Assembly: GCA_030035585.1 (NCBI GenBank) | Contig: CM057460.1 | Coordinates: 132,416,714 to 132,480,713, forward strand | Direction: 5' to 3' | DNA: 64,000 bases | Source: Dugong dugon | Taxonomy: Eukaryota > Chordata > Mammalia > Sirenia > Dugongidae | In this document: one piece after another, positions 35,020 to 46,430 of the stretch | How the letters are laid out: every line of letters starts with the position of its first letter | Position numbering within the stretch: the stretch's first letter is position 1 | Made by a program: the position numbers and the translations under genes | Notes under the pieces: model-generated | What the model was told of the DNA's origin: nothing | Seen by the model: only the letters and a program-made list of their open reading frames with translations | The model's database searches: none

Positions 35020-35028
35020 AATAATAAA

Positions 35029-35271
35029 CTAGAAAGTGCTAATTGAAAGAATGCATATCTGAAATAATATTTTATTTTGTATCTTTCAATGAGTTTACTA
35101 TCCCTTATAAATAATTTTAAATGTTATATATATGCTTTTTAAGGGAATTGGCTAGTAAAAGCAGAATCATTTTACCAGATGAAGGCCTTGCCGTATAAGA
35201 TTTGGTGATTACTATCAAGCATTAGAAGGAATCACTAGAAAACCCATAAGCAGATAAATACTTGTAGCTTT
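35029..35271. other. Unassigned intergenic DNA
   Basis: A/T-rich flank of the RTE nest; nothing recognised. Confidence 0.5.
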
Positions 35272-36090
35272 AAAAAAAATGATTTATTTTGTTGTTATTG
35301 TTGAGAATATACACAGCAAAACAGAAACCAATTCAAAAGTTTCTTCATATGCAATTCAGTGACATTGATCACATTCCTCAAATTGTACAATCATTCTTAT
35401 CCTCCTTTTCTGAGTTGTTCTTCCCTCATTAACATAAATTCACTGTCCCCTAAGTTCCTTATCTAATCTTTCGAGTTGCTGTTGTCGATTTGATCCCACA
35501 TAGATAGTTCTTAAGAGCACAATGCTCAAGGCAGACTTTCTTTACTAGTTAAGCTAAACTACTGTTTGGTTTTAAGAAAACTTCAGAGGATCTTTTTGAT
35601 TTAAGATGTAAAGATTTTCTTAGGGTAATAGTTTTGGGGGTTTATTCATCCTCCATGGCACCAAAATTTTGAAGTCCATGAGAATTTGAAATTCTGTACA
35701 GCATTTTCACCCTTTTATCAGGATTCTTCTCTAGAATCTTTGACAAAAATGTTCAGTAATGTAGCCGGGCACCATCCAGTTCTGGTCTCATAGCAAAACA
35801 GGCAGTTGTTCATGGAGGCAATTAGCTACACATTCCATGTCCTTCTATTCCTGACTCTCCTTCTTTCTCTGTTGCTCCAGGTGAGTAGAGATCAATTGCT
35901 GTACCTTGGATGGCCACTTTCAAGCTTTTAAGAGCCCAGGAAATACACAACAAACCAGTAGGTAGAACAGAAACACTAAACACATTATTAGGCCAATTAA
36001 CTGGGATGTCTTATGAAACCATGACCCTAAACATCCAAACCAAGGAACCAAATCCCGTGAGGTTTTTGGCTGTACAACTTCAGTAGCTGC
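35272..36090 (-). mobile_element. L1 3' UTR remnant, antisense, older subfamily
   Basis: Antisense L1 tail beginning with AAAAAAAATGATTTATTTTG. It shares CAATTCAGTGACATTGATC, AGTTGCTGTTGTCGATTTGATC and CTTTTAAGAGCCC with the L1 tails at 33270-34138. Diverged, no coding part. Confidence 0.7.
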
Positions 36091-37150
36091 TTTTTTTTTT
36101 TTTTTTTCTGGTCAGTGTTATAAGTATATCTATCACACAACATTTGCCAATTCATCTTTTCACAGGTGTACAACTTATTGGCAGCAATTGCAACAATCAG
36201 CTGTGCAGCTCTACCCTATGACTTCTAACCTGTTGCTGCTATGTTGATTCTGACACATAGTGACCCTGTAGGACAGAGTAGAACTGCCCCATAGGGTTTC
36301 CAAGGAGTGACTGGTAGATTTGAACTGCCCACCTTTTGGTTAACAGCCAAGCTCTTAACCACTGCACCACCAGGGCTCTGCCTTTTATCAGGTTCTCTTT
36401 ACGTTAGCATGTTACAAAATTATGCTGCATTTATCCAAAGTAGACACTAATACCGGCAAAATGCTAATAACTGAACTACAGACTTTATTTGGATTTCATT
36501 GGTTTTTCTGCTAATGTCAGTTCAGGATACCACATTGCATTAAGTCATTACATGTGCTTAGTTTCCTTAGATCTGCGACAGTTTCTCAGTTTTTCCATTT
36601 TTCATGACATTGACAATTTTGAAGAGTACTTAACAGATATTTTGTAGGAAATCTCTTATTTTGGGTTTGTATAAGGTTATCTCATGATTAATCTGTGGAT
36701 ATAAAGTGTTGGAAGAATGCTATAGTGGTGAACTTCCCTTCTTACTGCATCATATCAGGGGATACATGATATCAACATCATTTATTACTGGTTATGTTAA
36801 ACTTGATCATTTGAATAAGGTGGTGTCTGCCATTTTTCTCCATGGAAAGTTACTGTTTTTTCCTTCCCATGCTCTATTTGTTTGTGGTGTCACTAAGTCT
36901 AGCACACAGTCAAGAAGGGGTAATTAATCTCAACATCACAGAGAGAAGAATACCAAAGAATTTGTGGACAGATGTTAAGCCACCACAGGATTTAATATAT
37001 ATAGTAGGGTAGATAGTTTGAGACTACTCAAACATCTTGTTTCTCCTTAAATTTTCACTCACTAAGTTGAGCAGTCTTCAGTGGATTTTGCCTGCAGCAA
37101 TTTTTACTGTGGCATTCTAAAGATAATTAGGTTTTTCTCATTTCTTTTAC
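36091..37150 (-). mobile_element. Ancient L1 (L1M-type) 3' UTR, antisense, with SINE
   Basis: Poly T at 36092-36108, then text typical of old L1 3' ends in antisense: GATTCTGACACATAG lies in the SINE, while GGATACCACATTGCATTAAG, GACAGTTTCTCAGTTTTTCC, TTTTGAAGAGTACTTAACAG and TAAGGTGGTGTCTGCCA lie in the L1 part. Interrupted by an AfroSINE at 36225-36378. The frame 36706-36927 is spurious. Confidence 0.68.
36225..36378 (-). mobile_element. AfroSINE, type 1, antisense
   Basis: CCTGTAGGACAGAGTAGAAC, CCATAGGGTTTCCAAGGAG, GGTTAACAGCCAAGCTCTTAAC and CACCAGGGCTCT mark an antisense type 1 SINE inside old L1 sequence. Confidence 0.9.
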
Positions 37151-37434
37151 AATATCTCTGACTCCAATCAGCATCTCAGGTTTCATTCTAGCTCCCTTAT
37201 CCCTATCTTGATTATTTGTACCTTCTTTATCTAACAATGACAGTGAGAAACTGGTATCCAAATATCTATAACACATTTTTTCAACCATATTAAACACTCA
37301 AAGCAATTCCAAAAATGCTAACCTTTACCCCTGTGAAAAACAAAAGAATATAGTTCTTTTTGTCTCCAGACTTACAATATCCAATAACAGCACAGTTTGC
37401 CAAAGTTACTGTCAGCTTCTTGTTGCCCATTCCT
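37151..37434. other. Intergenic DNA, probable old L1 3' UTR continuation
   Basis: TCCAATCAGCATCTCAGG and CTGGTATCCAAATATCTATAAC resemble old L1 3' UTR text in antisense but are weak. Confidence 0.4.
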
Positions 37435-37444
37435 TTCATATACT

Positions 37445-39585
37445 TGTTATTGTTGTTCTTAGGTGCCATAGAGTCAGTTCTGACTCATAGGGACCCTATG
37501 TACAACAGAACTAAACACTGTCCAGTCCTGTGCCATCCTCATGATTGTTATTATGCTTCAGCCCATTGTTGCAGCCACTGTGTCAGTCCAGCTCATTGAG
37601 GAGCTTCCTCTTTTTTGTTGACCCTCTAGTTTACCAAGCATGATGTCCTTCTCCAGGGACTGGTCCCACATATCCAGAGTACATGAGACAAAGTCTCCCC
37701 ATCCTCACTTCTAAGGAGCATTCTGCTTGAACGGCTTCCAAGACAGATTTATTCGTTCTTCTGGCAGTCCATGGTATATTCAATATTCTTCACCAACACC
37801 ATAATTCAAAGGCTTCAATTCTTCTTCAGTCTTCCTTATTCATTGTCCAGCTTTCCCATGCATAGGAGTGATTGAAAATACCACAGCTTGGGTCAGATGC
37901 ATCTTAGTCCTCAAAGTGACATCTTTGCTTTTTTAACACTTTAAAGAGGTCTTTTGCAGCAGTTGTGCCCAATGCAATACCTCGTTTGACTTCTTGATTG
38001 CTACTTCCATGGGCGTTGATTGTGGATCCAAGTAAAACGAAATCTTTAGCAACTTCAGTCTTTTCTCTATCTATCATGACTTTGCTTATTGGTCCAGATG
38101 TGAAGGTTTTTTTTTTTTTAAGTTGAGGTGTAATCCATACTGAAGGCTGTAGCTTTGATCTTAACCAGTAAGTGCTTCAAGTCCTCTACACTTTCAGCAA
38201 GCAAGGCTGCGTCATCTGCATATCACAAGTTGTTAATGAGTCTTCCTCGGATCCTGATGCCACATTCTTCTTCATGTAAGGAAACTCACCATACAGATTG
38301 AATAAATATGGTAAAAGGATGCAACCATGACGCACACGTTTCCAAATTTTAAACCACACAATATCCCCTGATTCTCTTCAAATGACTGCCTCTTGGTCTA
38401 TGTACAGGTTTCTTAGAAGCATAATTATGTGCTCTGGAATCCCCCTTCTTAACAATGTTATCCATAATTTGTTAGGATCCACATAGTTGAATGCCTTTGC
38501 ATAGTCAATAAAACACAGGAAAACATCTTTCTGGTATTCTCTTCTTTCAGCCAAGATCCATCTGATATCAACAGTGGTATCCCTCACTCTACATTCTCTT
38601 CTGAATCCACCTTGACTTTCTGGCAGTTCCCTATCTATATACTTCTGCAATAATTTTTGAATTATCTTCATCATAATTTTACTTGAGTGTGATATTAATG
38701 ATATTTTAGATAATTTCCACATTCTGTTGGATCACCTTTCTTTGGAGTGGGCACTAATATACAAATATAGATTTCTTCCAGTCAGTTGACCAGGTAGCTG
38801 TCTTCCAAATTTCTGGGCTTAAAAGAGTAAGAATTTCAAGCATTGCAATTGTTTGTGGAAACATCGCAATTGTATTCTGTCGATTCCTGGAGTCTTGCTT
38901 TTTGTCAATGCCTTCAGTGCAACTTGAAATTCTTCATTCAGTGCCATAGGTTCTTGATCATATGCTACCTCCTGACCAATACTTTTTGATTCAATGACTC
39001 TGTCTATTCCTTGCATCTTGTTTTTATGCTTCTTGTGTCATTCAATATTTTGTCCATAGAATCTTTTTATATTGCAATCTAAGCTTGAATTTTTTCTTCA
39101 GTTCTTTCAGCTTAAGAAATGCTGAGCATGTTCTTCTCTTTTGCTTTTCTAACTTTAGGTATTTACACATTTCATTATAATACTTTATTTTGTCTTCTTG
39201 AGCCACCCTTTGAAATTTTCTCTTCATCTCTTTTACTTCATCATATTTTTCAATTCGCTTTAGCTACCTTCATTCCAGGGTAAGTTTCAGAGTCTCGTTT
39301 GACATCTTTTTTGGTCTTTTCTTCCTTTTCTGTCTTTTTAATGACCTTTTGTTTCTTCATGTCAAATCTATCCTTGAGATGTTCTCTATAGGTAGAATGT
39401 ACCCTAGGTTGTACTTTGTCTATCATGGACTTGTTTTAATTTTCTTCAGCTTAAACTTGAACTTGCATATGAGTTATTGATGGTCTGTTCAGCAGTCGGT
39501 CCTTAAGTGCTGATGGAATACACAGGAATCAAACAGACTACATCAGTAGAAATAGACGATGGAAAATCTCAATACCACCAGTGAG
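37445..39585 (-). mobile_element. RTE LINE, long copy with 5' inversion, 10-bp TSD
   Basis: 2.1-kb insertion bounded by TTCATATACT at 37435-37444 and 39586-39595. 37445-39501 is antisense: C-terminal region, RT (minus-strand frame 38378-38722 with SQGGFRRECRVRDTTVDIRWIL and CFIDYAKAFNYVDPNKLW), linker, and the end of the endonuclease. 39502-39585 is the adjacent, more 5' endonuclease segment in + orientation (GGAATACACAGGAATCAAAC, AGACGATGGAAAATCTCAAT). The polymerase YADD is preceded by a stop codon near 38213-38233. The longest RTE copy in the window. Confidence 0.92.
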
Positions 39586-39595
39586 TTCATATACT

Positions 39596-40522
39596 AGGTT
39601 ATATCACTGTAACACAGTTTAAGTTTTGTGTGTGGCATAAAATAGTTAATTTAATTTTATTATTTCCTGCTCTTCTTGCATTTCTGATTAGTAATGTCAG
39701 CTTTTATATACAAAGCTTCAAATTTTGATGGATCTGTTTCTAGACTCTCTCTATTGCCTATTATTACATTTTTTTGTCCTTATGCCAAAGTTTTTTTTAA
39801 ATGAAGGATTATAAAGAGCTTGATATCTGGTAGTGTACATTTTCTTTTATTCTTTTAATTATTTTAGTTACATAAACTAGGAGTTCATCTTTTTAATTTC
39901 CATATCAAACCCAATTTAAGGTTAAATAGGATTGATTTTATGATTACTGGCATCTTTATTCAATTTTTATTCCATCTTTATAGATTTCCCATCCATTAAG
40001 ATAGTATAAACCTAAAATTTAAGCCTTCCTTGGTGGCCTTCCATAACATAAATTTTTCATTAAATTCTTGTATAATTTTTCTTAACATTATTTCTAATTA
40101 CTCTGTAGTTTTTTTCTATTATAATAACTTAAAAATATCCAGTATCCTAAATATTTGTCACTGGTTTATATAAAAATTATTTTTTTAATAATAAGCTTGC
40201 ATACACAAATACAGCTTAAGTTACTTTCTAGTTCTAATAATTTGTAGATTCCCTTAAAATTTTTATGTAAACATCATACATTTCATGAATAATGGAACTA
40301 ACTGTATTGCCTATGTTTCCAAGTACAATTTGGAAGAGAATAATAATAGCTGGTATTCATGTCTTGCTTCTACTTTTAATGGATTTTCTCTGATATTTCA
40401 TCATTATCTGTGATGTTTTCTTTTTTTTTTTTTAACTGATATTCTTCACCAGGTTTAGGAGACTAAATTCTATCCTTATTTCACTAAGACGTTTTTTCCT
40501 GTCATGAGTCATTAAATTTTTA
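39596..40522. other. Intergenic DNA, A/T-rich
   Basis: Possibly remnant of ancient L1 (TTTTTAATTTCCATATCAAACC, TTGTCACTGG) but not assignable. No gene. Confidence 0.4.
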
Positions 40523-40527
40523 CCATG

Positions 40528-41090
40528 TGTGATCTTTAAGCTTGCTTGTGTGTCAACTTTGCCGGGCCACGATTCTCAGTAGTTTGACAGTTATGATGCA
40601 GTTTGGCAGTTGTACAATAATATGATCACTTCCATGATGAGATTTGATATAATATGATCACCTCAATGATGGTATCTGCTGTGAGTAGCCAATCAGTTGG
40701 AAATGAGTTTTACTGGGGATGTGGCATGCATTGAATATTAGTGGACTATTTGGCAAGGCTCATGGGCTTTCACTTACACTGGATCCTGTAGCTGCCTCCT
40801 GTTGATCTGACCTCTGATTCTTGGGATTTGAGGTAGCAGCTTACCTGCTGTCTTGTCTGCTGATCTTGGGATTCATCAGTCTTTGCAGCCTGTGAGCCAG
40901 AGCCTTGCTGTCAGACTTGCTGATCTTGTGTTCACCGGCCCCAGTGGCTACATGAATCAGGAGAAGCCTCCAGCCTGATCCACGTTCTAGCTTCTACAAC
41001 TGTGTGATCCATTTCCATAATATAAATCTCTCACTATGTATATTTATACATTTATTGATTTTGCTTCTCAAGAGAATCCAGCCTAAGACA
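40528..41090 (+). mobile_element. Solo LTR of the element B (ERV-L) family
   Basis: 563 bp, starts TGTGATCTTTAAGCTTG and ends CAGCCTAAGACA, with an exact 5-bp TSD CCATG at 40523-40527 and 41091-41095. Internally collinear with the LTRs of element B (GTGTGTCAACTTTGCC, GGATCCTGTAGCTGCCTCC, CTTACCTGCTGTCTTGTCTGC). A solo LTR is the product of LTR-LTR recombination that removed the internal genes. Confidence 0.94.
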
Positions 41091-41095
41091 CCATG

Positions 41096-42346
41096 TATTA
41101 AGATGACCATATGGTTTTTGATATTTTACCAGTCAGTTTGGTGAATTACATAAAGGAATTGCCCAAGATTAAAGCATCCTGATATTGCTGTAATTAAATT
41201 TTATTTGATTGTGATTTTTCCTTTTTTTTTAAAAATACATTCTAGGATTCATTTTGCCTATGTTTTATTTAGGATTTTGCATGAAAGTCCATAAATGGAA
41301 TTGGCATACAATGTTTCTTTCTTGTGCAGTCCACACCTGATTTGGGCATCAAGGTAACACAGTTCTTATAAAATTATTCAAAGAGTAAAATGAGACACCT
41401 ATAGTTCTTTCTTAATAGAGTAGGAAATAAGACTGGCACAGAGCTAGGGTAAAACAAATGTCATATGGTTGACATATCCCTCTTTCAAGTTCTTATTACT
41501 AAGTAAGCTACCAAAATGTAGATGCTGCTCTTGGAAATAAGGAGTTTAGTCATATAGAAAGCAAATAATTTTTTTTTTTTTTGCACAACAGAGTTTGTGA
41601 ACTAAGATCTGTACTTGATAAACAAACAACTGGAAGAGTGTGTGTGTGTGAGAGAGAGATAAAGAGAAAAAGAGAAAACTTTTCAAGATATCATGAAAAG
41701 TTTCAGAAGTAGATAGTGGTGAAGGTTGGACAATATTATGGATGCAATTAACGCTACTGAATTGTATGGTTCAAAATGGCTAAAATGGCAAATTTTATGT
41801 TATATATATTACCATAATCAAATAAAAAAAGAAGCTTTGGGGAAAAGTTACTCCAAGGTTAAATGCATGTGGAAAATGGAATCTCCTCTCTAGTTGATTC
41901 ATGAGGCATTTTAAGATTCTGAGAAGTCCTGCAATTTAAAAAAAAAAAATCTGATTAACCCAGTGCTCCACAAACTTACTTGTTTACAAAATCCTTATTT
42001 TTTAGTGATTTAAAAAAATATATATATATTCTGGAGGAGACACTGCATGAGGAAATTTTAAGTCATTCCTTCAACGTTAAATAGGACTATCACATAGAAT
42101 AAAAACAAAATTACTATTTTTAGTTAAGTATGTTATTTTCAATTTGTGGTTGTTGGCATTTTAGCACTATTTTTCAAAAATCCATTCTTCTGTCTTTAAA
42201 ATTACGCCTGGTCAACTCCGAGTAGTGTCACAATTATCAGCATCAGCTGGTTTGCTAAAAATTAATGACCTATAGATCTTTTGTCTTCCTTAAATAGCCA
42301 TGAGATACAACACAAAGAATAAAGAAAGTCATTGCTTTAAAATCTA
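41096..42346. other. Intergenic DNA
   Basis: Contains a TG/AG microsatellite at about 41638-41660 and poly(T) and poly(A) runs (41570-41582, 41938-41949). 41700-41825 resembles an old L1 3' end (GACAATATTATGGATGCAA, ACCATAATCAAATAAAAAA). No gene recognised. Confidence 0.45.
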
Positions 42347-42412
42347 TTGTTGTTATGCTGTTAGGTGCCATCGAGTTGGTTCCAACTTACAGAGACCCTG
42401 TGTACAACAGAA
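42347..42412 (-). mobile_element. RTE LINE, very short 3' end
   Basis: TTGTTGTTATGCTGTTAGGTGCC to GTGTACAACAGAAG is the antisense RTE 3' end only, about 65 bp, followed by a purine-rich GAAAGAAAGAAGAAAAGAAG tract. Confidence 0.75.
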
Positions 42413-42491
42413 GGGAAAGAAAGAAGAAAAGAAGGGGAGAAGGAAGGAAAGACTGACAAATGAAAGAAACAGTTTGTCTCTATTTGACATG

Positions 42492-42993
42492 GGTCATGAA
42501 TTGAATTATGTCCTCCTAAAAAAAAATACGTGTCAACTTGTTTAGGCCATGATTCCTAGTATTGTGTGGATGTCTTCCATTTTGTGATTGTAATTTTATG
42601 TTAAAGAGGATTAGGATGGGATTGTAACACCTTTACTAAGGTCACATTCTTGATCCAATGTAAAAGGAGTTTCCCTAGGGTGTGGCCTGCACCACCTTTT
42701 ATCTTACAAGAGAAGAAAAGAAAGGGAATCAGCAGCAGAATGGAGGGACCTCATACCACCAAGAAAGCAGTGCCGCTAGCAGAGCATGTCCTTTGGACCC
42801 GGGATCCCTGCGCAGAGAAGCTTCTAGTCCGGGGGAAGATTAATGAGAAGGCTGACAGAGAAAGAAAGCCTTCCCCTGGGGCTGATGCCCTGAATTTGGA
42901 CTTTTAGCCTACTTTACGGTGAGGAAATAAACTCTTTGTTAAAGCCATCCACTTATGATATTTCTGTTATAGCAGCACTAGATGACTAAGACA
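42492..42993 (+). mobile_element. Solo LTR related to element A
   Basis: 502 bp with exact 5-bp TSD ACATG at 42487-42491 and 42994-42998. Starts GGTCATGAATTGAATTATG (expected TG altered) and ends AGATGACTAAGACA. Its right half is collinear with element A LTRs (GGGACCTCATACCACCAAG, AGAAGCTTCTAGTCCGGGG, AAGCCATCCACTTATGATA); its middle differs (ACTAAGGTCACATTCTTGA), so it is a sister subfamily. The 85-codon frame at 42650-42907 is within it and not a gene. Confidence 0.92.
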
Positions 42994-43018
42994 ACATGCA
43001 AATAATGTTTTAATGATA

Positions 43019-43230
43019 AAGAAAAAAGAATTGCCTGCAAGTTGATTCCAACTCATGGTCACCCCACCCAATGTGTGTCAGAGTAGAGCTGTGCTCCATA
43101 AGGTTTTCAATGCCTGATTTTTCAGATATAGATCACCAGGCCTTTTTCCAAGACACATCTGTGTGGACTTGATCTTCAAATATTTTGCTTAGCAGCCAAG
43201 AAAGTTAACCATTGCACCACCTAGGAATTC
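43019..43230 (-). mobile_element. AfroSINE, type 2, antisense, diverged
   Basis: GTTGATTCCAACTCATGGTC, CAGAGTAGAGCTGTGCTCC, AGATCACCAGGCCTTTTTCC and GTTAACCATTGCACCACCTAGG mark an antisense type 2 SINE. A second tiny SINE 3' end follows at 43239-43276 (CCCTTTGCCATCGAGTC). Confidence 0.85.
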
Positions 43231-43276
43231 CAAGGATAAACCCTTTGCCATCGAGTCAATTTTAACTCATAGCAAA

Positions 43277-45371
43277 TAGAGATATATAATTATAAGAAAG
43301 TCACCTAGTTATCATAACCTAAAAAAAATACTCCATAAAATAAAAATTGTTATATAATTAAATTATTAAATTAATGCTTGTCTATCATATTCTCATTACA
43401 TATTTTCCTTAAAAAATAATAGACATGTATGAAATACTTTAGATTTTCCACTAGAAATTAAAGTCATATTGGCAAAACATCTGTATCTTGGCCATGAGAA
43501 GGAAACATTCATTGATATCAATTTAATATGCAGTATGGACCTAAAAAGCAATAAGAGACTCAAATTTTATCCCAAAGTTCACAATTTGGTTAGATATTCA
43601 CAACCTACAGGCTTACTAAGAATTTTAGAAAATGCAATAGAAATACAGCAAATACAAAGAAACAATGTTTGAAGACAAGAGAATAAGCTTCCTTTCCCTC
43701 AACCTTCTTTGTTCTCACTATGATTGTCACATATAGTTTGTCACCGCTTTGAAATAAAAAAGGCATCTTTTATAATGAAGTAACAGCAGTAGTTGTTACT
43801 CATTTTCTTCTGAGAATTTAACTACCTCTTTCCACAAGTCAGTGGGATCCCTTGTATGCATAGATTGGGGCCTCTAGTAATAAACACTATAGAGATATGC
43901 AAAAGTTTTAATGGAGTGAAAATCTACCCTTTGGGAATTCTTTTGCAGCAATACACTTATATGACTATTACATATATAAGGACAGCATATATGACAGAGT
44001 AATGCCATGAAAGGGCAAAGAGAAAGAAAAGTATACTAGCAATCAAAGTAAATGAATAAAAATAAAGACAAGGTATGCAGAGTGATATATACAATAATGA
44101 TTTGATAAACTTTGCCTAATTTAATGCAAAAAATGAAAAAAGACAAGTTAAAATAGGTAGATAAAGACATACATACTTCCTTGAGAACACCTGTGGTCCC
44201 TAATATGCATCACCTATAATGAAAACCTTTGTAAGTGGACTGGTTTATTACGTTTCTGTAAAAGTGTAATTTTTAATTATAATATGATCATTCTTAAGAC
44301 ATTAAAACAAAGTAGACCCAAATTTAATATTTTAAATAAATGTTAAATATTAAGTGACATATATTCACAAGAAATAATTAAGATAAAAAAATGGTACCCA
44401 CTACTTTATCTCATAGGAGTATCCTTTTATAATGTACTTGGAGCCAAGAATGGTTTGCATTTTTATGAATTTTCCAGTAAGGGATATCAGTCAAAAGACT
44501 CAAGTTTAGGAAATATAGAGGTCCCATTGTCCTTCAGTATAAGTTTATTTACAAGGAACACCCTGAGCTTCTTTTGTATTTCTGTGTATTTCTCTTTCTG
44601 TTATGTTATGTATGTAGCTATGATTATGATTTGTTTTTAAAAATGTGAGAATGTCATAGCTTTGATAAGTGTGCAATGATGTGACTAGCATCTGTAAGGT
44701 GGTTTTAGACTAAAATAATGAGTGTCAGAGCTTGTATAATAATAGTTACGTGCTTCACATAGTGATCATATAACCTTTCATATATAAAATTCTGTGTACT
44801 TTTTACTTCTTATGGAAAATAACCTTTGTAAAATAATATCATTTAAATTTAATATCAATTCTAGAAATCTCTGCAAAAAGCAACTTGCTAGATGCAGTCT
44901 TATTCTCCCATAATTTTCTGTCTTCATTTTAAAGGCACTGTATACTAAGTGTCATACTATAAATGAAATGAAATGTTTTGTTAACTTTTGTTTACTTTTC
45001 TAAATCAAATTCTATCCAGCTCATACCCCTTTCATCACATTTGACAGAAAACTCAGTATTAGTGAGATTTCAGGGCCCCTTCCCAATGTTAGTGAACTTT
45101 CAGGGTCCTTGTCCTACAAAAAATTTAGAATTAAGTAATCGAGGAAATCTGGGAGAAGAACTTCTGTTGTTCAGTCACTTATGACCACTGAGTAGCTGTT
45201 CAGGGATCAAGCTCAGTTAAGCTCTTCCAAGGCAGGCAGCTCCATAAATCTTATCATCCGCTCCCTCACTGCCAGTTGAGGCCCACTGGCCCTTTTTTTA
45301 TAGTTTCCAAGGCTGAGGTGCATAATGTTCTGATTGCAAGTGTCAATGGGTCATTCTTTTACAGGTACTCC
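43277..45371. other. Unassigned intergenic DNA
   Basis: About 2.1 kb, A/T-rich. The frames 43469-43672, 44455-44640 and 44978-45184 show no domain. 45045-45115 has an imperfect repeat (GTGAGATTTCAGGGCCCCTTCC and GTGAACTTTCAGGGTCCTTGTCC). Nothing else recognised. Confidence 0.45.
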
Positions 45372-45383
45372 CCATTCTCAGGG

Positions 45384-45544
45384 GCCCTGGTGGTGCAGTG
45401 GTTACGAGCTCAGCTGCTAATGAAAAGGTTGGTAGTTTGAATCCAGTAGCCACTCCTTGGAAACTATGTGGGGCAGTTCTACTCTGTCCTATAGGGTCGC
45501 TATGAGTCAAAATCGACTCAACAGCAACAGAGTTGGTTTGGTCT
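45384..45544 (+). mobile_element. AfroSINE, type 1, with 12-bp TSD
   Basis: Full sense copy (GCCCTGGTGGTGCAGTGGTT to GAGTTGGTTTGG) flanked by CCATTCTCAGGG at 45372-45383 and 45545-45556. The duplication is exact. Confidence 0.93.
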
Positions 45545-45574
45545 CCATTCTCAGGGTGCAATGAGGAAATAGCA

Positions 45575-45777
45575 TGAGTCCCTGGGTGGTACAAACAATT
45601 AACGTGCTTAGTGGCTAACCAAAAGTTTGGAAGTTCTAGTCCACCCAGAGGCCCTTCAGAAGAAAGGGCTGGGGATCTACTTCTGAAAAATCAGCCATTG
45701 AAGGCCTTATGGAGCAGAGTTCTTTTCTGATACTCATGGGGTCACCATGAGTCAAATCAACTCCACAGCAACTGACA
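45575..45777 (+). mobile_element. AfroSINE, type 2
   Basis: Starts GAGTCCCTGGGTGGTACAAA and continues with GGAAGTTCTAGTCCACCC, ATCTACTTCTGAAAAATCAGCC and GGTCACCATGAGTC, like the copy at 6249-6464. No clear TSD. Only about 20 bp separate it from the previous SINE TSD. Confidence 0.9.
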
Positions 45778-45782
45778 CTGGC

Positions 45783-46430
45783 ATTTGCCTTTCTAAGAAT
45801 TCACCTCACCTTACTTCTTCCTTACTCTTGTATTCCAATTCCCTTCTTCTTTGTGGTTGAGCCCCTGAACTTGAACTTCTGAAGCTATCCTAGTCAAGTC
45901 CCAGAGGACCAGATGATTCTTCTATGGAAGCCCAATGATCCAAGACCAAAAATGTGGCTGTTCTAAGGTAAGGAGTGGAAGGGAAAATTGTTTTTATTTT
46001 AACAAGGCAAATAAGACAAATAAGAATTTTTCAAAATATTATTGTGCAATGTTTAGTCATCAAACCCTGGCTAGATTTTTTTTTTTTTTGTAAGCAATAA
46101 AAGTGCACCTCCTTAGGAGCTAGGCAAGAGAACATTCTTCTTAGAAACAACATTAACAATCAATTAAAAGTATTCTTCATAATATGTAAAAATTCTTCAA
46201 AATATGTAAAAGGAGGCAGAGAGTTTCAGACAGCGAATCAGAGAAGACGCTATTGAAGCACTTTTACTTAACACGGTATTTTCTTGTTTTACGTTTCATT
46301 TTTATCATCAAAGCCATCATTCTCTGTTGACCTCTATTGTTTATGTGATATTGTGTGAACGGCTGAATCTTTCTCAGAACCTGGTGTCTTTTTCCCTGGA
46401 GTTATAATGTCATCTATATCTGCTTACCTG
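45783..46430. other. Unassigned intergenic DNA
   Basis: A tandem near-repeat of AATATGTAAAA with TTCTTCA lies at 46175-46215. Nothing else recognised. Confidence 0.4.

Larger units (their letters stand above)
23620..35028. mobile_element. Nested transposon complex bounded by an RTE 9-bp TSD
   Basis: Whole nest. The duplication AATAATAAA at 23620-23628 and 35020-35028 brackets one RTE insertion. Its pieces (23629-23921, 32875-33127, 34153-34302 antisense, and 34303-34800 plus 34913-35019 inverted) were separated by element A (23922-32869, itself split by element B at 24185-30488), an L1 3'-end stack (33128-34138) and an AfroSINE (34801-34912). Removing the insertions leaves roughly 1.3 kb of RTE. 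The TSD is A/T-rich, so it is weaker evidence than the others, but it falls at both ends of the recognisable RTE sequence. Confidence 0.82.
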
